Source: Vitis vinifera
Lineage: Eukaryota > Streptophyta > Magnoliopsida > Vitales > Vitaceae
Assembly (NCBI RefSeq): GCF_030704535.1
Contig: NC_081811.1
Coordinates: forward strand, 3,488,501 to 3,552,500
Length of the DNA stretch: 64,000 nucleotides
Direction of reading: 5' to 3'
Shown here: in pieces, positions 1-20,940 of the stretch
How positions within the stretch are numbered: position 1 is the stretch's first letter
How the letters are laid out: every line of letters starts with the position of its first letter
Notes under the pieces: generated by a model
The model's database searches: none
Told to the model about the DNA's origin: nothing
What the model saw: the letters and a program-made list of their open reading frames with translations, nothing else
Made by a program: the position numbers and the translations under genes

Positions 1-338
1 GATGGTCACATGGTGGACCACCACCACCATGGTTTCTAGGTTACATTTTGCTGAACTTGAATTTTTCTCTTATCTTATTAATCCTAGTCTTTTGATATCT
101 TAAAAAATGGGATTCAGAATAATGTTATTGAATCATATTGAATTTATCAGTTTTTTCTATGAAGCATAGAGAGAAGATTTGCCCAAGGTATAAAAGAATA
201 TAACATGTAGCATGTAGTTTTAGACCTACATTTTTAGCAGATTAATAAAATAATAATAAAGATGGATGGCAATTCCATTTCTTTTATTTTGAAAAAGGGT
301 TCATCTTTTTTGGGTTGGATCAACCAATTTGATGTATT
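1..338. other. AT-rich flank without a recognised gene
   Basis: No open frame or repeat that I recognise. It ends at the left target-site copy of the LINE insertion that follows. Confidence 0.5.
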
Positions 339-446
339 TTATGTGAGTCATCCTTTTTTTTTTTTTTTTTGACAAGAAGATAATATATATATATATATAT
401 AAGCACTTACAAAAAGGTGCAATAAAGTACACAATATATACAATCG

Positions 447-1600
447 TTACCAAAAGAATAGGCAAGCAAAAGAAAGAGAGAAGAAACAAAACACAGACCC
501 TTTCTCATTTGAGCTAATCCAATCTATGCCTATCATGGTTATGGAATAATCACCTATATATAGTCTAACCCATTCCAAAAAAGTACTTATAAAAGAGAGT
601 TCAATTGCTTGTTGTGGTGGTTCTAAATCTTCAAAGTCCTTTCCGTTTCTTTCTTTCCACAACATCTAGAACACACACAATGAAGTGAACTCCCCTCTCC
701 CCCAACCCCGTATTGCCCTTAAAACTTTTTTCCGTTTCTTTCTTGACCACGAGAATTCCATGCCATCTTAACAGAGTTCCTCTTACTATTGAATGCATCG
801 CCTATACACCAAATAGAGAGAAAATCAACTACCACTTGATTCTCGCTTTAGGGAAGTAAAGGAGTAAGTGATCAACCGATTCCTCTTCCTTTTTACACAT
901 ATAATCTATTTGGCATAATCCTTCCTTTTCTTTAAGGTTGATCAGTCATAAAAAATCTGCTACACGATGCTTCCCAAGAAACAAAAAAAAAAAAAAAAAA
1001 AACCCACCTTCATGGAAACCCAGGGATTCCAAAAACATCTTGCAGGAAAAAGCTCGCTTATTCCTTGAACTAGTGAATGGTTAGAAGGATTTGATGAAGA
1101 AACTTTCCACCTTTGGATTCCTTTGACTCTAAACTATCATTTTCCTCTTTCCTAATTGAGCATGCTTGGAGTTTTTGGAAAAAGACAGTCACTCCTTCAA
1201 GTTCCCAATCGTGAAACTATCTTGAAAAGCGAGGGCTCCACTAACCTCTTTCCTCATATTGCTCCCACACTTCCACTACCCATGCATATTTAGCGATGAT
1301 TGTGGAAAACAATGACGGATAAGATTCTTCTAAAGATGAATGACCCTACCATCTATCTTTCCAAAATTTGACTTTTCTTCTATTGCTAATGGTGAAAGAG
1401 AAATCTGCCATTGATAGGGTCCCACTTATCTTTTATCACCTTCCACACACCCACCCTATAACCATTTCTTACTCCCCTTGAGCACCAACCCCCTTCTTCT
1501 TCCTTGAATTTATGAATGATAACTCACTTCCAAAGGGATTCCTTCTCAATTGTGAACCTCTAACACCACTTGCCAAGAAGAGTTTTATTCAAAATAGGCC
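447..1600 (-). pseudogene. LINE ORF2 C-terminal remnant (zinc-binding region)
   Basis: The reverse complement near 1595-1570 reads ILNKTLLGKWC, followed by a degenerate C-terminal ORF2 region. 665-447 ends with the typical WKERN motif. It joins the RT part at 3001 and above once the nested plus-strand LINE is removed. Confidence 0.7.
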
Positions 1601-3001
1601 TCATTTGTCCAAATGAGGGAGGTTGACTTTGGTAAAGAGCACTCTCTCTAGCCTCCCAATTTACTTTATGTCGTTGTTTATCATTCCTCACCAGGTGAGC
1701 CTAAGGTTGGAGAAGATTCAAAGAGGCTTCCTTTGGGGGGGAGGAGTTTCCCAAAGTAGGCCACATTTGGTGAATTGGTCTATTGTTTGCATGGAGAAAA
1801 AGGATGGGGGCTTAGATATTAGAAATCTATCTAGCCTAAATAAGACTCTTTTTGGAAAATGGTGTTGGAGATTTGCTTCAAAGCAAGATTCTTTATGGAA
1901 ACAAGTGATTGTAGGGAAATATGGAGAGGAAGAGGGAGGTTGGTGTTCTGGTGCTTCAAGGGATGGTTATAGAGTGGGACTTTGGAAGGCGTTTAGGAAC
2001 GGGTGGATGGAGTTTAGCAAAAGAGTGACTTTTAAGGTGGGGGATGGTAGAAGAGTGTGGTTTTGGAAGGATAGGTGGTATGGAGAGGATTCCTTGGAAG
2101 AGGCTTTTCCAAGCTTGTACTCTCTTGCCTCCTCTAGAGATGTTTGGGTAGCTCAGTTGTGGGATCAATCTGGGGAACTAGGTCACTGGAACCTTGTATT
2201 CACAAGACTTAACAATGATTGAGAGATGGAAGAGCTGGAAGCTTTTTTCAGAAGGTTACATGGTCAAGCACTTAGAAGGGAGGATGAGGATGTCATGTCT
2301 TAGCGGGTTTCAAAGAAAGACTTCTTTGCAGTTAAGTCTTTTTATTCATCCTTAGTTCCTTGCATCGGTAGAGAGTTCCCTTCAAGATTAGTTTGGAATC
2401 CTTAGGTTTCGAAGAGAGTCAACTTTTTTGCTTGGGAGGCTATTTGGGGAAGAATTCTAACCATAGATCAACTAAAAAGGAAGGGTTGGATTTTACCAAG
2501 ATGGTGCTATTTGTGTAAAACAGATGAAGAATCAACAAATCATGTGCTTATTCATTGTCCCAAGGCAGCTATGATTTGACACCTTATTTTTGCTCTTTTT
2601 GGGGTTTAGTGGGTTATGCCCAATTCCATCAAGGAAACCATTCTTGGTTGGAATGACTCCTTTGTTGAAAATAAAAGAAAAAAGGCGTGGAATGCAACTC
2701 CTTTATGTTTATTTAGGATTGTATGGAAGGAGAGAAATAAAAGAATCTTTGAAGATGCCGAATTAGCGGATCAAGCTATTTTACGGTCTTTTTTGTACAT
2801 GTTTTCGGATTGGGTTAGGGTGCATGTAGATTGTACATCATGATCCATTTTCGATTTCATTGATTGGTTGGGATGTAAGTAAGGGGATTATATTTTTGCT
2901 ATTCCTTTTCTTTTTGGCCTTGTTGCCTTGTATACATCGTGTATACTTTCAAGTGTACATCAGGCTTTCTTAATACGATTGCTTTTTCTTATATAAAAAA
3001 A
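1598..3001 (+). mobile_element. L1-type LINE, 5'-truncated, nested
   Basis: Plus-strand 3' part of a LINE inserted into the older minus-strand LINE. Flanking copies of a 16-bp duplication are GTTTTATTCAAAATAG at 1582-1597 and GTCTTGTTCAAAATAG at 3002-3017 (two mismatches). The 3' end is the short A run at 2995-3001. It begins inside ORF2 just before the codons for LSK*GRLTLVKS. Its 3' UTR is almost the same as the short LINE at 45742-46001. Confidence 0.85.
1623..2843 (+). pseudogene. LINE ORF2 C-terminal half, broken
   Basis: 1623-2222 encodes 199 residues typical of plant LINE ORF2 after the RT domain (LTLVKSTLSSLPIYFMS, then GGVSQSRPHLVNW). The frame then meets several stops: 2219-2221, 2302-2304, 2405-2407 and near 2577. 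The zinc-knuckle part continues with WCYLCKTDEESTNHVLIHC at about 2500-2560 and ends with WKERNKRIFEDAE by 2843. It is 5'-truncated and cannot be functional. Confidence 0.8.
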
Positions 3002-3291
3002 GTCTTGTTCAAAATAGAGAGACTGTTAATGCTAAGGCCCCTATACTTTTTGTCCAAACAAGCTATAGACCAAATAACAAGATGAGGTTTTTTGTGAGCT
3101 TTGCCCTGCCTTAAAGGAAATATCTTTAGATCTACTCCAGCCTTAGACTGACCTTTTTCGAGATAACGACTTGAGATAAATTGGGAGATTGGAAAGGCTG
3201 CTTCTAATCAAGGTGAGTCTCCTTCCCTTTAGAAAGATATTGCCTTTTTCCACATAGAAAGCCTATTTTGAAATCTCTCTTCCATCAAGTC

Positions 3292-4816
3292 CTAGATACT
3301 TGTTGATTTGAACGGAGCTCCCAATGGTAGGCCTAGAGAAATAGAAGGTAGATGCCACACCTTGCAACCCAAAAAAGCAGCTAGCACCTCCACTCCATTG
3401 TCATCCGCAACTGAGATGAGCTCACTCTTCTCCAACTTAATTTTTATTTCAGATATTGCCTTGAACCACATCAATGACCAATTCAAGTATTCTAAGTGCT
3501 CTTGACTATGTCACAAAACATAAGTGGCATACAACATATGAATCATTTCCTGCCCCTCACCATCTATACCCCCTACCTTCGTCCTCAACAAAATCTGACT
3601 AAGCGGTTCCATGGCTAAAATGAATGACTAAGGGGATAGGTGGTCTCCCTGCCTCAACCCTCAAGAACTCTAGAAGAAACCAGCTTACAAGCACCAAGAA
3701 TTGTGCTTTAGGAATACACCATATCATCCATCTTATCCATCTCTAACCAAAACCCATTTCTCTAAAACAACCATTAGAAAGTCCCAATTAATGTGATCAT
3801 ATGTCTTCTCAATATCCATTTTGCAAATTAGTTTGTTGATGCCACTTTTCATCCTTGAGTCAATGGCCTCATTTGCTATGAAAACTGCATCCAATATTCG
3901 TCTACCCTTCACGAAAGCATGTTGGTAGTTTGAGACCACTTTTCACACCACCTTTTTGAGTCTATTAGCTAAGACCTTTGCCAAAAGCTTATGTAACCCC
4001 CCCACTAGAGTGATGAATATGAAATATTTCAAGTCCTTTGCTCCACCTTTCTTGGGGATCAAAACCAGAAAAGTGACATTAAGATTTCTTTTGAAGGAGC
4101 TATTAATGAAAAATTCCCTGAGAAAACCCATTTCCTCTTGCTTAACAATACAATAGCAAGAAAGGCATGGTAAAACCATATGGCCTTGGGCCTTTATCCC
4201 TGCACAAACTAGACAAGGCAGCCCCAACATCCTCCTTAGAGAAAGGATTCTCTAAGCTCCTGGCATCCTCACTCTCCAAAGCCATGAAACCCAAACCATT
4301 GATATTGAGTGTCCAGTCCTCTGCATCGGATAAAAGACTTAGGGAAGCTCTTGTTACCCCCTCCTTAATATCTGTCTCCTAAGAAAACCAAATTCCATTT
4401 ATTCTTACTCTGCCAAAAAATTCCTTCTATGAGAATTGGCCGTTTTAAGGAAAAAAAACTGGTATTTCTATCCCTCTCCCTTAACCATAACTCTCTTGAT
4501 TTTTGTCTCTACATGGTTGCTTCTATTGGCGCCCACTTGCTAAACTCATTCACTGTTGCTCTTCTAGCTTCTGCCTCATCAACAAAGAGGGCTGCTTCCC
4601 TCTCCTTGGAGTCCCTGAATCCAAGTTGCTGTAAGGCCCCTCCTCTTTCCTGGTGCTGAAATTTCCAAAGATCTTGTTCAATTTTTGGACATCCAGCTTT
4701 AGAGCCTTTAGCTTTGCTGCCAGAATATGACTGAAAGACCCTCTAAAATCATACCCCATCCACCAACTCCTCACTAAATCTTTTGAAGCCTTCAGCTTTA
4801 AGCCACATATTCTCAA
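3292..4816 (-). pseudogene. LINE ORF2 reverse transcriptase remnant
   Basis: Fragments in several frames match plant L1 ORF2. 4816-4550 holds the linker (FRGSFSHILAAKLKALK). 4230-3943 holds the RT start (FLVLIPKKGGA). 3939-3733 holds the palm start ([13 protein letters not shown], then [16 protein letters not shown]). 3486-3292 holds the region after the active site (LNW-type motif, LGLPLGAPFKS). The catalytic box expected as F/YADD reads YATY near 3530, so the polymerase site is lost. This is a decayed copy, part of the element at 353-4836. Confidence 0.8.
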
Positions 4817-4850
4817 ATCTAAAAGTCTCTTCTAGCTTATGTGAGTCATC

Positions 4851-5240
4851 TTCTCACCAATTATTATTTCTTGCGAACAAAATTGAACCATTTAGAACCA
4901 TGTTATGAATCATCAGTCCCTAACTAAATAAATAAAATTCTAAATTTATATTTTTAAAAGAAACCAACAATTAATTCTATTTTACAAAATTTTAAAATAC
5001 ATAAAAAATATTAATCCAATTACCTTGTTAGGTAAAAAGGCAAATAAAAAATTATAATAGCCAAGTGTTCATGCATTATATCTTATCACATAGTATCAAC
5101 TAAATTAATGCAAAAAAAAAAAAAAAAAAAAGGAAAAAGAGAAAGAAAAGAAAAAGAAAAATCTTTCCTTTTATATGAAGACAAGGCACCAAAAGAAATC
5201 TATGCCAGTTCACTTGACAGCCAGGACTAACATGCAATTT
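4851..5240. other. AT-rich spacer before the GH1 array
   Basis: Contains an A-rich run at 5112-5160 and no coding signal. It is the flank between the LINE and the copy 1 promoter. Confidence 0.4.
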
Positions 5241-5286
5241 CAGAAAATTTGTGGGGATGTGTGCTGGGACCTGCCAAATCTATGGA
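5241..5286 (+). promoter_or_regulatory. Copy 1 core promoter region
   Basis: Holds the block AAAATTTGTGGGGATGTG (5243-5260), which recurs before copies 2, 5 and 6. About 20 bp on is CAAATCTATGGAA, a degraded counterpart of the TATA-like CAATATATG seen before copies 3 and 4. It lies about 100 bp upstream of the ATG. The promoter role is inferred from conservation and spacing. Confidence 0.45.
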
Positions 5287-5380
5287 ATTAGTATGAGAAT
5301 AATAATGAATGGAGGACAAAAGGAGTTTATCAGAGTAGAGATAAAGAATTTTTTTAAAAAAAAACTGGGTTGGTGAGAGC

Positions 5381-9515
<4,135 letters not shown>

Positions 9516-10380
9516 GCCATGCAGTGGGCTCTGCATTGAATTTTTGTGTTGGAGTTGATTCCCTTGTAACTGGCATGATCCTTTTGAGGTTGACACAATA
9601 TATATATGTCATCATTTACAAGAAAACAGCAAATTTTCTTTCTTTAATTAGATGATCATTGATGTTCATAGTTCACATTATTCAATTGTGCTCACAAGCT
9701 TTTTTCAATTCATGGATTTTGTGTCAAGTCACCTACTTTCTCTCAGGTGCATGCTTTTTCTTCACTATAAAATTAGAAGGGTTTTTTTTTTTTTTCATTT
9801 AAGCTGTTAGGATATCTAGATAAGATGTGGCAAATGATTGACAATTTAAAAAAAGGAAAAAAAGAAGTGGGGGAATTCATTCAACTAATTCTTCTTTGCA
9901 CATGAAGTCAAATAAAACAATATGAGAACTCAATCTGCGTTTGGCACAATAAGTATGAAATCTCATTTATATCCAAACACAGCCAAGAAAAAGAAAGTTG
10001 ATACACCAAATTTATTGCATCTTACCCAGGATGGAAAGGCAATGGCAGAACTGAAAAGCATGGAGAGAAGGGATGAGAACGATGGTCCCAAATTCGATCC
10101 TGGACTGGGTTACTTTTATTTATCATTAGGATTTTTTAATGGTAGCCAAAAGTTTTGGGGTGATCAATAAAAAATAATATATATTCCATCATTCAGAATT
10201 TAGTGCAGAGAGATGTGATGGATGTGGACTGTTCCTTATCATTATGCATGGAATATTGAAAACTGGTTAACAGACAATGCACTGCTATGTTTTGAACATT
10301 TCGCCCTCTGATCGTCATCACTAAAAGACACCAAAACTGTGGACCATTCTCTCAACAATCAGGACACCCTTGTATTTTCA
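9516..10380. other. Spacer between copies 1 and 2, with an RFI2-like fragment
   Basis: 9516-9660 is the likely 3' UTR. 9950-10060 resembles the region around the exon 5 end and intron 5 of the RING gene (near 39980-40070), including the CTTACCCAGGA boundary. No independent gene seen. Confidence 0.5.
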
Positions 10381-10435
10381 CAAAATTTATGGGGATGTGT
10401 CTCGAATCTGGATACTCCTGCCAAAGCTATGCAAT
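10381..10435 (+). promoter_or_regulatory. Copy 2 core promoter region
   Basis: CAAAATTTATGGGGATGTGT at 10381-10400 matches the block before copies 1, 5 and 6. A weak TATA-like stretch (AGCTATGCAATATAAC) follows at 10425-10440, about 90-100 bp before the ATG at 10523. Confidence 0.45.
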
Positions 10436-10522
10436 ATAACAGTAATAATGAATGGACAACAAAAAGAGTTTATTGGTGTAAGTATTAGGGAAAGAATTCT
10501 GGGTGGGTGAGTGTGAGCGAGC

Positions 10523-14755
<4,233 letters not shown>

Positions 14756-15609
14756 CTCTGCTTTGAATAGTTGGAATAGTGTGGTTCCCTCTTACTGGCA
14801 TGTTGCTTATGAGGGGTGCCACAATATGGCAGTTGTTATTTCCAAGTACAGGCAATTTTTTTTTCTTCAATAAGGTTGTCTATTGACTCTATTGGTTTCT
14901 CATTAGAATTTTTAATCAATTGATCTCATAAGTTTTATTCTATTCAGCAATTTCACAGATAAGAAAACTGGCCATTTTCTGATCTAAATTTAATAGAATT
15001 TGGATAAACCTAAGTTCTAAAATGTTTAAACAAACTTGAATTAGCCAACCTGATCAAGGAGGAGATGGTAGGTATCAACCAGCTTCAGGGACTTGGTGTT
15101 GGTGCATCTGTAATCAAGCAACCTGTCTCAGTAAGAATGGGAAATTTTTAAACACATGGTTGTCAAACATGGTTCTGAAAAATGAAATGAAATAAGATGG
15201 ACTATTATCCCAGAATGTTACCCGGTTGAAGAAGAACACGGTTTGCAGCTTGTCTTGGGGTTTGTTTGGAGCTAAACAAACTGTGTGTAACTGGGATTTT
15301 TTCCTCAAGTTTTTGTGGCATATCCAGAAAACATTCACTAGAACTCATTTTTCATTTAGCACCCAAAAAAAGAAAAAAAAAAGAAAAAGAAAAAGAAGGA
15401 ATTTCATGCATGTCAAAACTCAACCAAGAAGAAAAAGATAGATTTTCCAAAATTCTTACAGCTTACGCATGACCAAAGAGAGAACAAAAGTGAAACTTTG
15501 ATATTGGGTGTTCACATGCTAGACTTCAATTGGATGGGATAACCTCTTTTTCTCATTACGTGTGGAATATTGACAAACCGTTTGATAGAGACTGCATGTT
15601 CTCTTGTCC
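14756..15609. other. Spacer between copies 2 and 3, with an RFI2-like fragment
   Basis: 15340-15520 resembles RING-gene intron 5 and the end of its exon 5 (39940-40230), including the TTTGATATTGG words. 15190-15300 is shared with the spacer after copy 3 (20012-20130). No gene of its own. Confidence 0.5.
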
Positions 15610-15619
15610 AATATATGGA
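15610..15619 (+). promoter_or_regulatory. TATA-like box of copy 3
   Basis: AATATATGGA lies 89 bp before the ATG at 15699. The same box with the same spacing occurs before copy 4 and copy 6, and an ATAAGAATAATAATGAATGG leader follows in copies 3 and 4. Confidence 0.5.
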
Positions 15620-15698
15620 GTATAAGAATAATAATGAATGGGCAGCACAAGAAGTTCATTGGTGTGAGGATAAGGAGAAGAATACTAGGTGTGTGAGC

Positions 15699-18600
15699 AT
15701 GGCGAAGAATAAACTCTGTTTTTTCTCTCTATTTCTTGTGCTAAATTTAGCAGTTACAGCCTTCAGCTCCCTCAAGTTTAGCAGAGATGACTTCCCACTA
15801 GACTTCATCTTTGGGTCTGGAACCTCTGCTTATCAGGTTTATTTACTTTTTCATTTTGTCTTTGGAATCACCTTTTGAATAAAGGAGTTATGATTGTGAA
15901 TGAGTTTTGTATCATTACATAAAAGGTTGAAGGAGCAGCATTCCAAGATGGGAGGACCCCTAGTATCTGGGATACCTTTACTCATGCTGGTAAGTTTCTA
16001 CTCACTATAGTTTTTATCACTTTTATTATCATGTTTGTGCTCAGACTCTTGCTTCTTTTACCAGGGGAACATCTACCCCATCGCCATCAGTGATGAACAA
16101 GGTTTCCTTTTTATAGGCCTTGTCATTGAGTTCTCTAGTAGAAGTATGATATTTCATAATAATTAGGTATAGGTGATACTGCTTTGGAAACTGATGGGTT
16201 GTGATATTAAGTATGTTACTAAACATGCTTTTTATTTGTGATGCTAATTATAAAAGAAAGTTTCAGAGTAATCACTTCTTTGATCTTTAGTAAATAAAAG
16301 ACTTATTTAATATAAGAAGAATTGCAGATCATGAAACTTGGTTCTGAAACCTTTTCTACCAAAGTATCTTGTCTCCAACTTTACTGAAAAAGTATTTTGA
16401 TTTTTGACTTCCAAAAAGTTGAGCAAAACATGAGTTTAGTAGCAGTTGCTGAGAGATAAATACAACTACTAGATATTTGATTTGTATGACTGATTGTCCA
16501 TCCCAAAATTTTCAGGGCAATCCCATGGAGCTACTGGAGACATAACTTCTGATCAGTATCACAAATACAAAGTCAGTTTCCCTTCTTTATGATATTTCTA
16601 TTGGAATAATCATATCGCATGTTCATCTTCCTAATTAGATCACCACTGAAATGACTGTTCGAAGGGGTGGATGTTGTAGGAGTATGCACTCTTGATGCTC
16701 CACTTGAGCCAATATGTGGCTGTTGAACAGCTGGTTAAAGAAAATTCAGACTTCTGCAATTGAACCATTTTTCTTGTGCAAATGATCATGAAACTGTGAA
16801 TATGAAATTCCTTTTCTAGGAACTTTCCTGATGACATTCTTGCACACCCCCTACATGTCCCAAATGCCTGTAAACTTGTTTGTTGTTTCCTCCATGTGCA
16901 TGTATTTCTTGCAGGATGATGTCAAACTCATGGTTGAGACAGGCCTAGAAGCCTACAGATTCTCCATTTCATGGTCTCGACTTATCCCAAGTAAGATCAC
17001 CATACTATCATTTCTGTTATGAGAACAAGAACTCGGCCACTTTTTGGTTCTGTCTCAGTCATGCTATTCTTATTGTTCTAACAGATGGAAGAGGACCTGT
17101 CAATCCAAAGGGTTTAGCTTATTACAACAACCTTATCAATGAACTTCTCAGCCATGGTTGAGTCAAATTTCTGTCATATATGTTTTTCGGTTATCATTCT
17201 GGAAGTACTTTTCTTGACTTTGATAGATAAACTAAAGTAATTTTATCAGTCAAAAGCAAGAGAAAGTCCTTCCACACTGCTATCTGAACAATGCTTTACA
17301 AGCTCACTTATTCCAATATTTCTCTCTCTGGATCTAACAGGAATCCAGCCACATGTTACTTTATTCCACAGCGATACACCACAGGCTCTTGAAGATGAGT
17401 ATGAGGGATGGATTAGTCGAAGGATTGTGTATGGTTCTCATCTCTCTTGGTCAAATTTCACATTTTATGCTTGGGCAACAAGCCCTCCACCAAGAACAAA
17501 ATAGGCCATAGATGAACAGAGTCTTTATGTGGATGCAGGAAAGACTTCAAGGAATATGCTGATGTATGCTTCAGAGAATTTGGTGATAGGGTTTTGTATT
17601 GGTCCACCATAAATGAGGGCAATATATTTGCTTTGGGTGGTTATGATATTGGAATCACGCCCCCTCAGCGATGCTCTCCCCCTTTCGGAAATTGTCCTAA
17701 AGGGAACTCCCCATCAGAGCCATACATTGCTGGACATCATATCTTGTTGGCACATGCATCAGTTACACAATTGTACAGGGAAAAGTATCAGGTATTAACT
17801 AAACTTTCCAAATCAGTCAATGAATGTATGCATCTTCTCTCAACCATATGGCATTCAGAAATGGTAATCTTGGTTCAGCATCCAGTTTGTTGAAACCTAT
17901 CTTCAGATAAAGTTTGAATCTCCACCTTCACTTTTTCTGTTTTGGAATTCACCACTCACATAAGAAACATCAAAAGAAATTTGATGGTTATTAAACTGAT
18001 ATGGTGTTGCAGGACATACAACAAGGTTTCATAGGGACGAATGTCTTTGCTTATTGGTTTGTTCCTCTAACAAACAAAACAGAAGATATCATTGCTACTC
18101 AAAGAGCCCATGATTTCTTTCTTGGTTGGTGAGTTATGAACCTACACTAGATGAACTGGTATCTACATATCTTGAATTTTCACCATTTCCTTTTGCTCCT
18201 ATCCACTAGGATGTTAAATACCAAATGGTCCAGAAACTATTAGTTGGTTCTAGTACCAACTTATTTTTTGCCCTGTAAAATGGCTACATATTATGTATGA
18301 GAGTCTATATGAGGCTTAGTTATCTTTTATGCCCATTTCCTATTGCAGGTTTGTTCATGTCTTAGTGTTTGGAGACTATCCTGACATAGTGAAGAAGAGG
18401 GCAGGCACAAGAATTCCATCCTTCACTGAAGACGAATCCAAACAGGTCAAGGGTTCATTTGACTTCATAGGGATAAACCATTACACCTCACTACACATCA
18501 AGAATAACCCCATGAAGCTGAATATGGATTACAGAGACTTTAATGCAGATGTGGCTGCGGACATGATAGGTATGTTGCTTTGGGTCTTTAACTAAACTTG

Positions 18601-19886
18601 GTATGAACTTGATTCTAGGGTTTCCTTGCAGTAGTCCCTGGACACAAGTTCATGTTTTAGACACTGACTTGAATGAATCAAAGTTCAGTGTAGCATGCTG
18701 AGTCAAGTCAGTCTCTGCTTATTCTTTAGCTAATAAAAAAAAAAAAATGGAACTGATGTATAGAATCATTGCATTGTGGCAGCTATAATAGATGATACAG
18801 CACCAGATCAGGTAAGAATTGAAAAATGATATTATTCAGTTGCTTTGTAACCAGTTTAAGTCAGTGTATTACTAACCAGCTTCTTTGATTCAGTTTCCTG
18901 TTCTGCCCTGGGGTTTGCAACAATTGCTGGAATATTTCAAGCAAGTTTATGGCAATCCTCCAATCTACATCCATGAAAATGGTCTCTCTCTCTCTCTCTC
19001 TGTATTTTTCCTTTAGAGAATAATGGTTCAAGTAGACCCCATGGTCCTGTCAACTATTGGAACATGATGTTGTCAACGGCCTTTATGGATATTCCTCAGT
19101 TGTTTGTTCGTCCCCATTCTTTGAGGTTTAGCCCACAGGGTAGAGTTGGCTGGGGGGGTTGAGAAAACATAAATTTAATTTTCTTTTATCATGTGTTATC
19201 ATCTAATTGACAAATCTTTCCATGGCATGTGGCCAGGTCAACAGACAAAACGCAACACAACATTGAATGACACAGGAAGGGTGAAATATTTGCAGGGCTA
19301 CATTGGGGCTTTGCTCAATGCAGTAAGGTATGTCTATTTCAATAACAACCTTGATACAGAGAGCTTAGAGAAGCTAGCACTTTTTCTTATGAAATGTAAG
19401 TTTATAGAAGGATCACAATTCAACATTTGATAGAGGCTCAATCTCAACAGTCTATTAGAGATTAGCTTGAACATCTTTTCCTTTTGAATCATTATGAATT
19501 CATTTCTAGTTCACTTGAATTACTACTGAATAAGAATTTATTTTAAGTTGTCATTCCACTACACCTTTTTTTTTTTCTTTCTAAATGGTCTCTTTTGATG
19601 TGGTTTTCTGTTGTCATTTTTCTTTTTAATCTTTGGCAGGAATGGATCAAATGCAAAAGGGTATTTCACATGGTCATTCTTAGATGTATTGGAGTTATTG
19701 GACGGCTATGGATCATGCTTTGGCCTGTACTATGTAGATTTGGATGACCCAGATTTGAAACGATATCCTAAGCTATCTGCACATTGGTACTCTAGCTTTT
19801 TGAAGGGAGAAAACGTCAGTTCAGATGGGGCCATTGGAATTGAGAAGAATAAAACTCCTGTTTCTAGTGCTCGATCAATTCAGTAG
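15699..19886 (+). CDS. BGLU11-like: GH1 beta-glucosidase, array copy 3 (13 exons, 512 aa)
   Basis: Exons: 15699-15836, 15926-15989, 16516-16571, 16915-16990, 17085-17156, 17341-17428, 17539-17791, 18013-18128, 18349-18569, 18783-18811, 18894-18981, 19237-19327, 19640-19886. Sum 1539 nt, no internal stop. I chose the ATG at 15699 because it aligns with the other copies; an in-frame ATG at 15570 lies upstream of the TATA-like box. The protein has a signal sequence ([18 protein letters not shown]), acid/base Glu191 in STINEG, nucleophile Glu399 in YIHENG, and the C-terminal [20 protein letters not shown] block. An unusual HSDTPQ stands where siblings have HSDLPQ or HIDLPQ. Predicted retaining beta-glucosidase of the secretory route; substrate unknown. 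Confidence 0.9.
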
Positions 19887-20452
19887 TCTGCTTTGAATAG
19901 TTGTACTGGTGTGGAGTATGGTTCCCTTTTACTGTCATGTTGCTTATAAGGGTAACAGATTATCAGCTGCTATTTCCATGCACAAGCACATTTTCTTTCT
20001 TTAATAAGCACATTAAGATGGACTATTATCCCAGAATGTTGCCTGGTTGAAGAACACACTTAGCAGCTTGCTGTGGGGTTACTGGAAAGAACTCATGTTT
20101 CAAACAAACTTTAAACAGCTAAATCATGAATGTAACTGAGATTTTTTTTTTTCTTTTCTAAAGGGAACTCATCAAGTTTTTGTGACATAACCAGAGAACA
20201 TTTACCATAACTTATTTTGCATTAAGCACCAAAAAAAATGTGGAATTTTCATGTATATCCAAACACAACCAAGAAGAAAACTGTAGACTCTCCAAAAGTA
20301 TTACAGCTTTCCCATGACCAAAGAGCAACAATAGAACTGAAGCCTGGTGGATATTCACTGGTTAAATTTCAATTGGATGAGGCGATGTCTTTCTGTCTTT
20401 ATGTATGGACTATTGACAAAACTTTTTGATAGAGACCGCATGTTGTCTTGCC
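19887..20452. other. Spacer between copies 3 and 4, with an RFI2-like fragment
   Basis: 20185-20330 resembles RING-gene intron 5 and exon 5 end (39945-40080). 20012-20130 is shared with the spacer after copy 2. Confidence 0.5.
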
Positions 20453-20462
20453 CAATATATGT
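20453..20462 (+). promoter_or_regulatory. TATA-like box of copy 4
   Basis: CAATATATGT lies 92 bp before the ATG of the pseudogene at 20545, same context as copy 3. Confidence 0.45.
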
Positions 20463-20544
20463 AATATAAGAATAATAATGAATGGGCTACAAAAGGAGTT
20501 TATTAGTGTAGAGATGAGGAAAAGAATACTAGGTGTGCGTGAGC

Positions 20545-20909
20545 ATGGCAAGGGATGGACCCCTTTTCTCTCTATTTCTTGTGCTAAATTTCATGGTTAC
20601 AGCCTTCAGCACCCTCAAGTTTAGCAGAGATGACTTCCCACCTGACTTCATTTTTGGGTCTGGCGCCTCTGCTTACCAAGTTTATTTTTCTTTTACTTGT
20701 ATTTGCATGAACATAAGGAGAAGAACTGATTGAAGAAAATAATTGAAAACTAAGAAGAGAGTTGGTGAATGATTTTTGTATTATCATTATTATTATTATT
20801 ATCATGTAAAAGGTTGAGGGAGCAGCATTCCAAGATGGAAGGACTCCTAGCATTTGGGACACATTTACTCATGCTGGTCAGGTTCTAGTGATGTTTTTTA
20901 TTTTCTTGC

Positions 20910-20940
<31 letters not shown>

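Larger units (their letters stand above)
353..4836 (-). mobile_element. L1-type LINE, 5'-truncated, interrupted by a second LINE
   Basis: Minus-strand non-LTR retrotransposon. Its 3' end is the poly(T) run just after 352 (poly(A) on the element strand) and its truncated 5' end lies near 4836. The 14-bp direct repeat TTATGTGAGTCATC occurs at 339-352 and 4837-4850, as expected of a target-site duplication. Read on -, the order is ORF2 linker after the endonuclease (4816-4550), reverse transcriptase (about 4230-3290), then the C-terminal zinc-knuckle region (about 1600-447). The reading is broken at 1598-3001 by a plus-strand LINE. Many stops and frameshifts make it inactive. Confidence 0.85.

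Noticed and set aside
353-3001. One LINE with a twin-priming 5' inversion
   Set aside because: Both arms contain the same 3' part of ORF2 and each has its own target duplication, so these are two insertions.
15570-15698. Upstream in-frame ATG as the start of copy 3
   Set aside because: It precedes the TATA-like box and has no counterpart in the other copies; the signal sequence starts at 15699.
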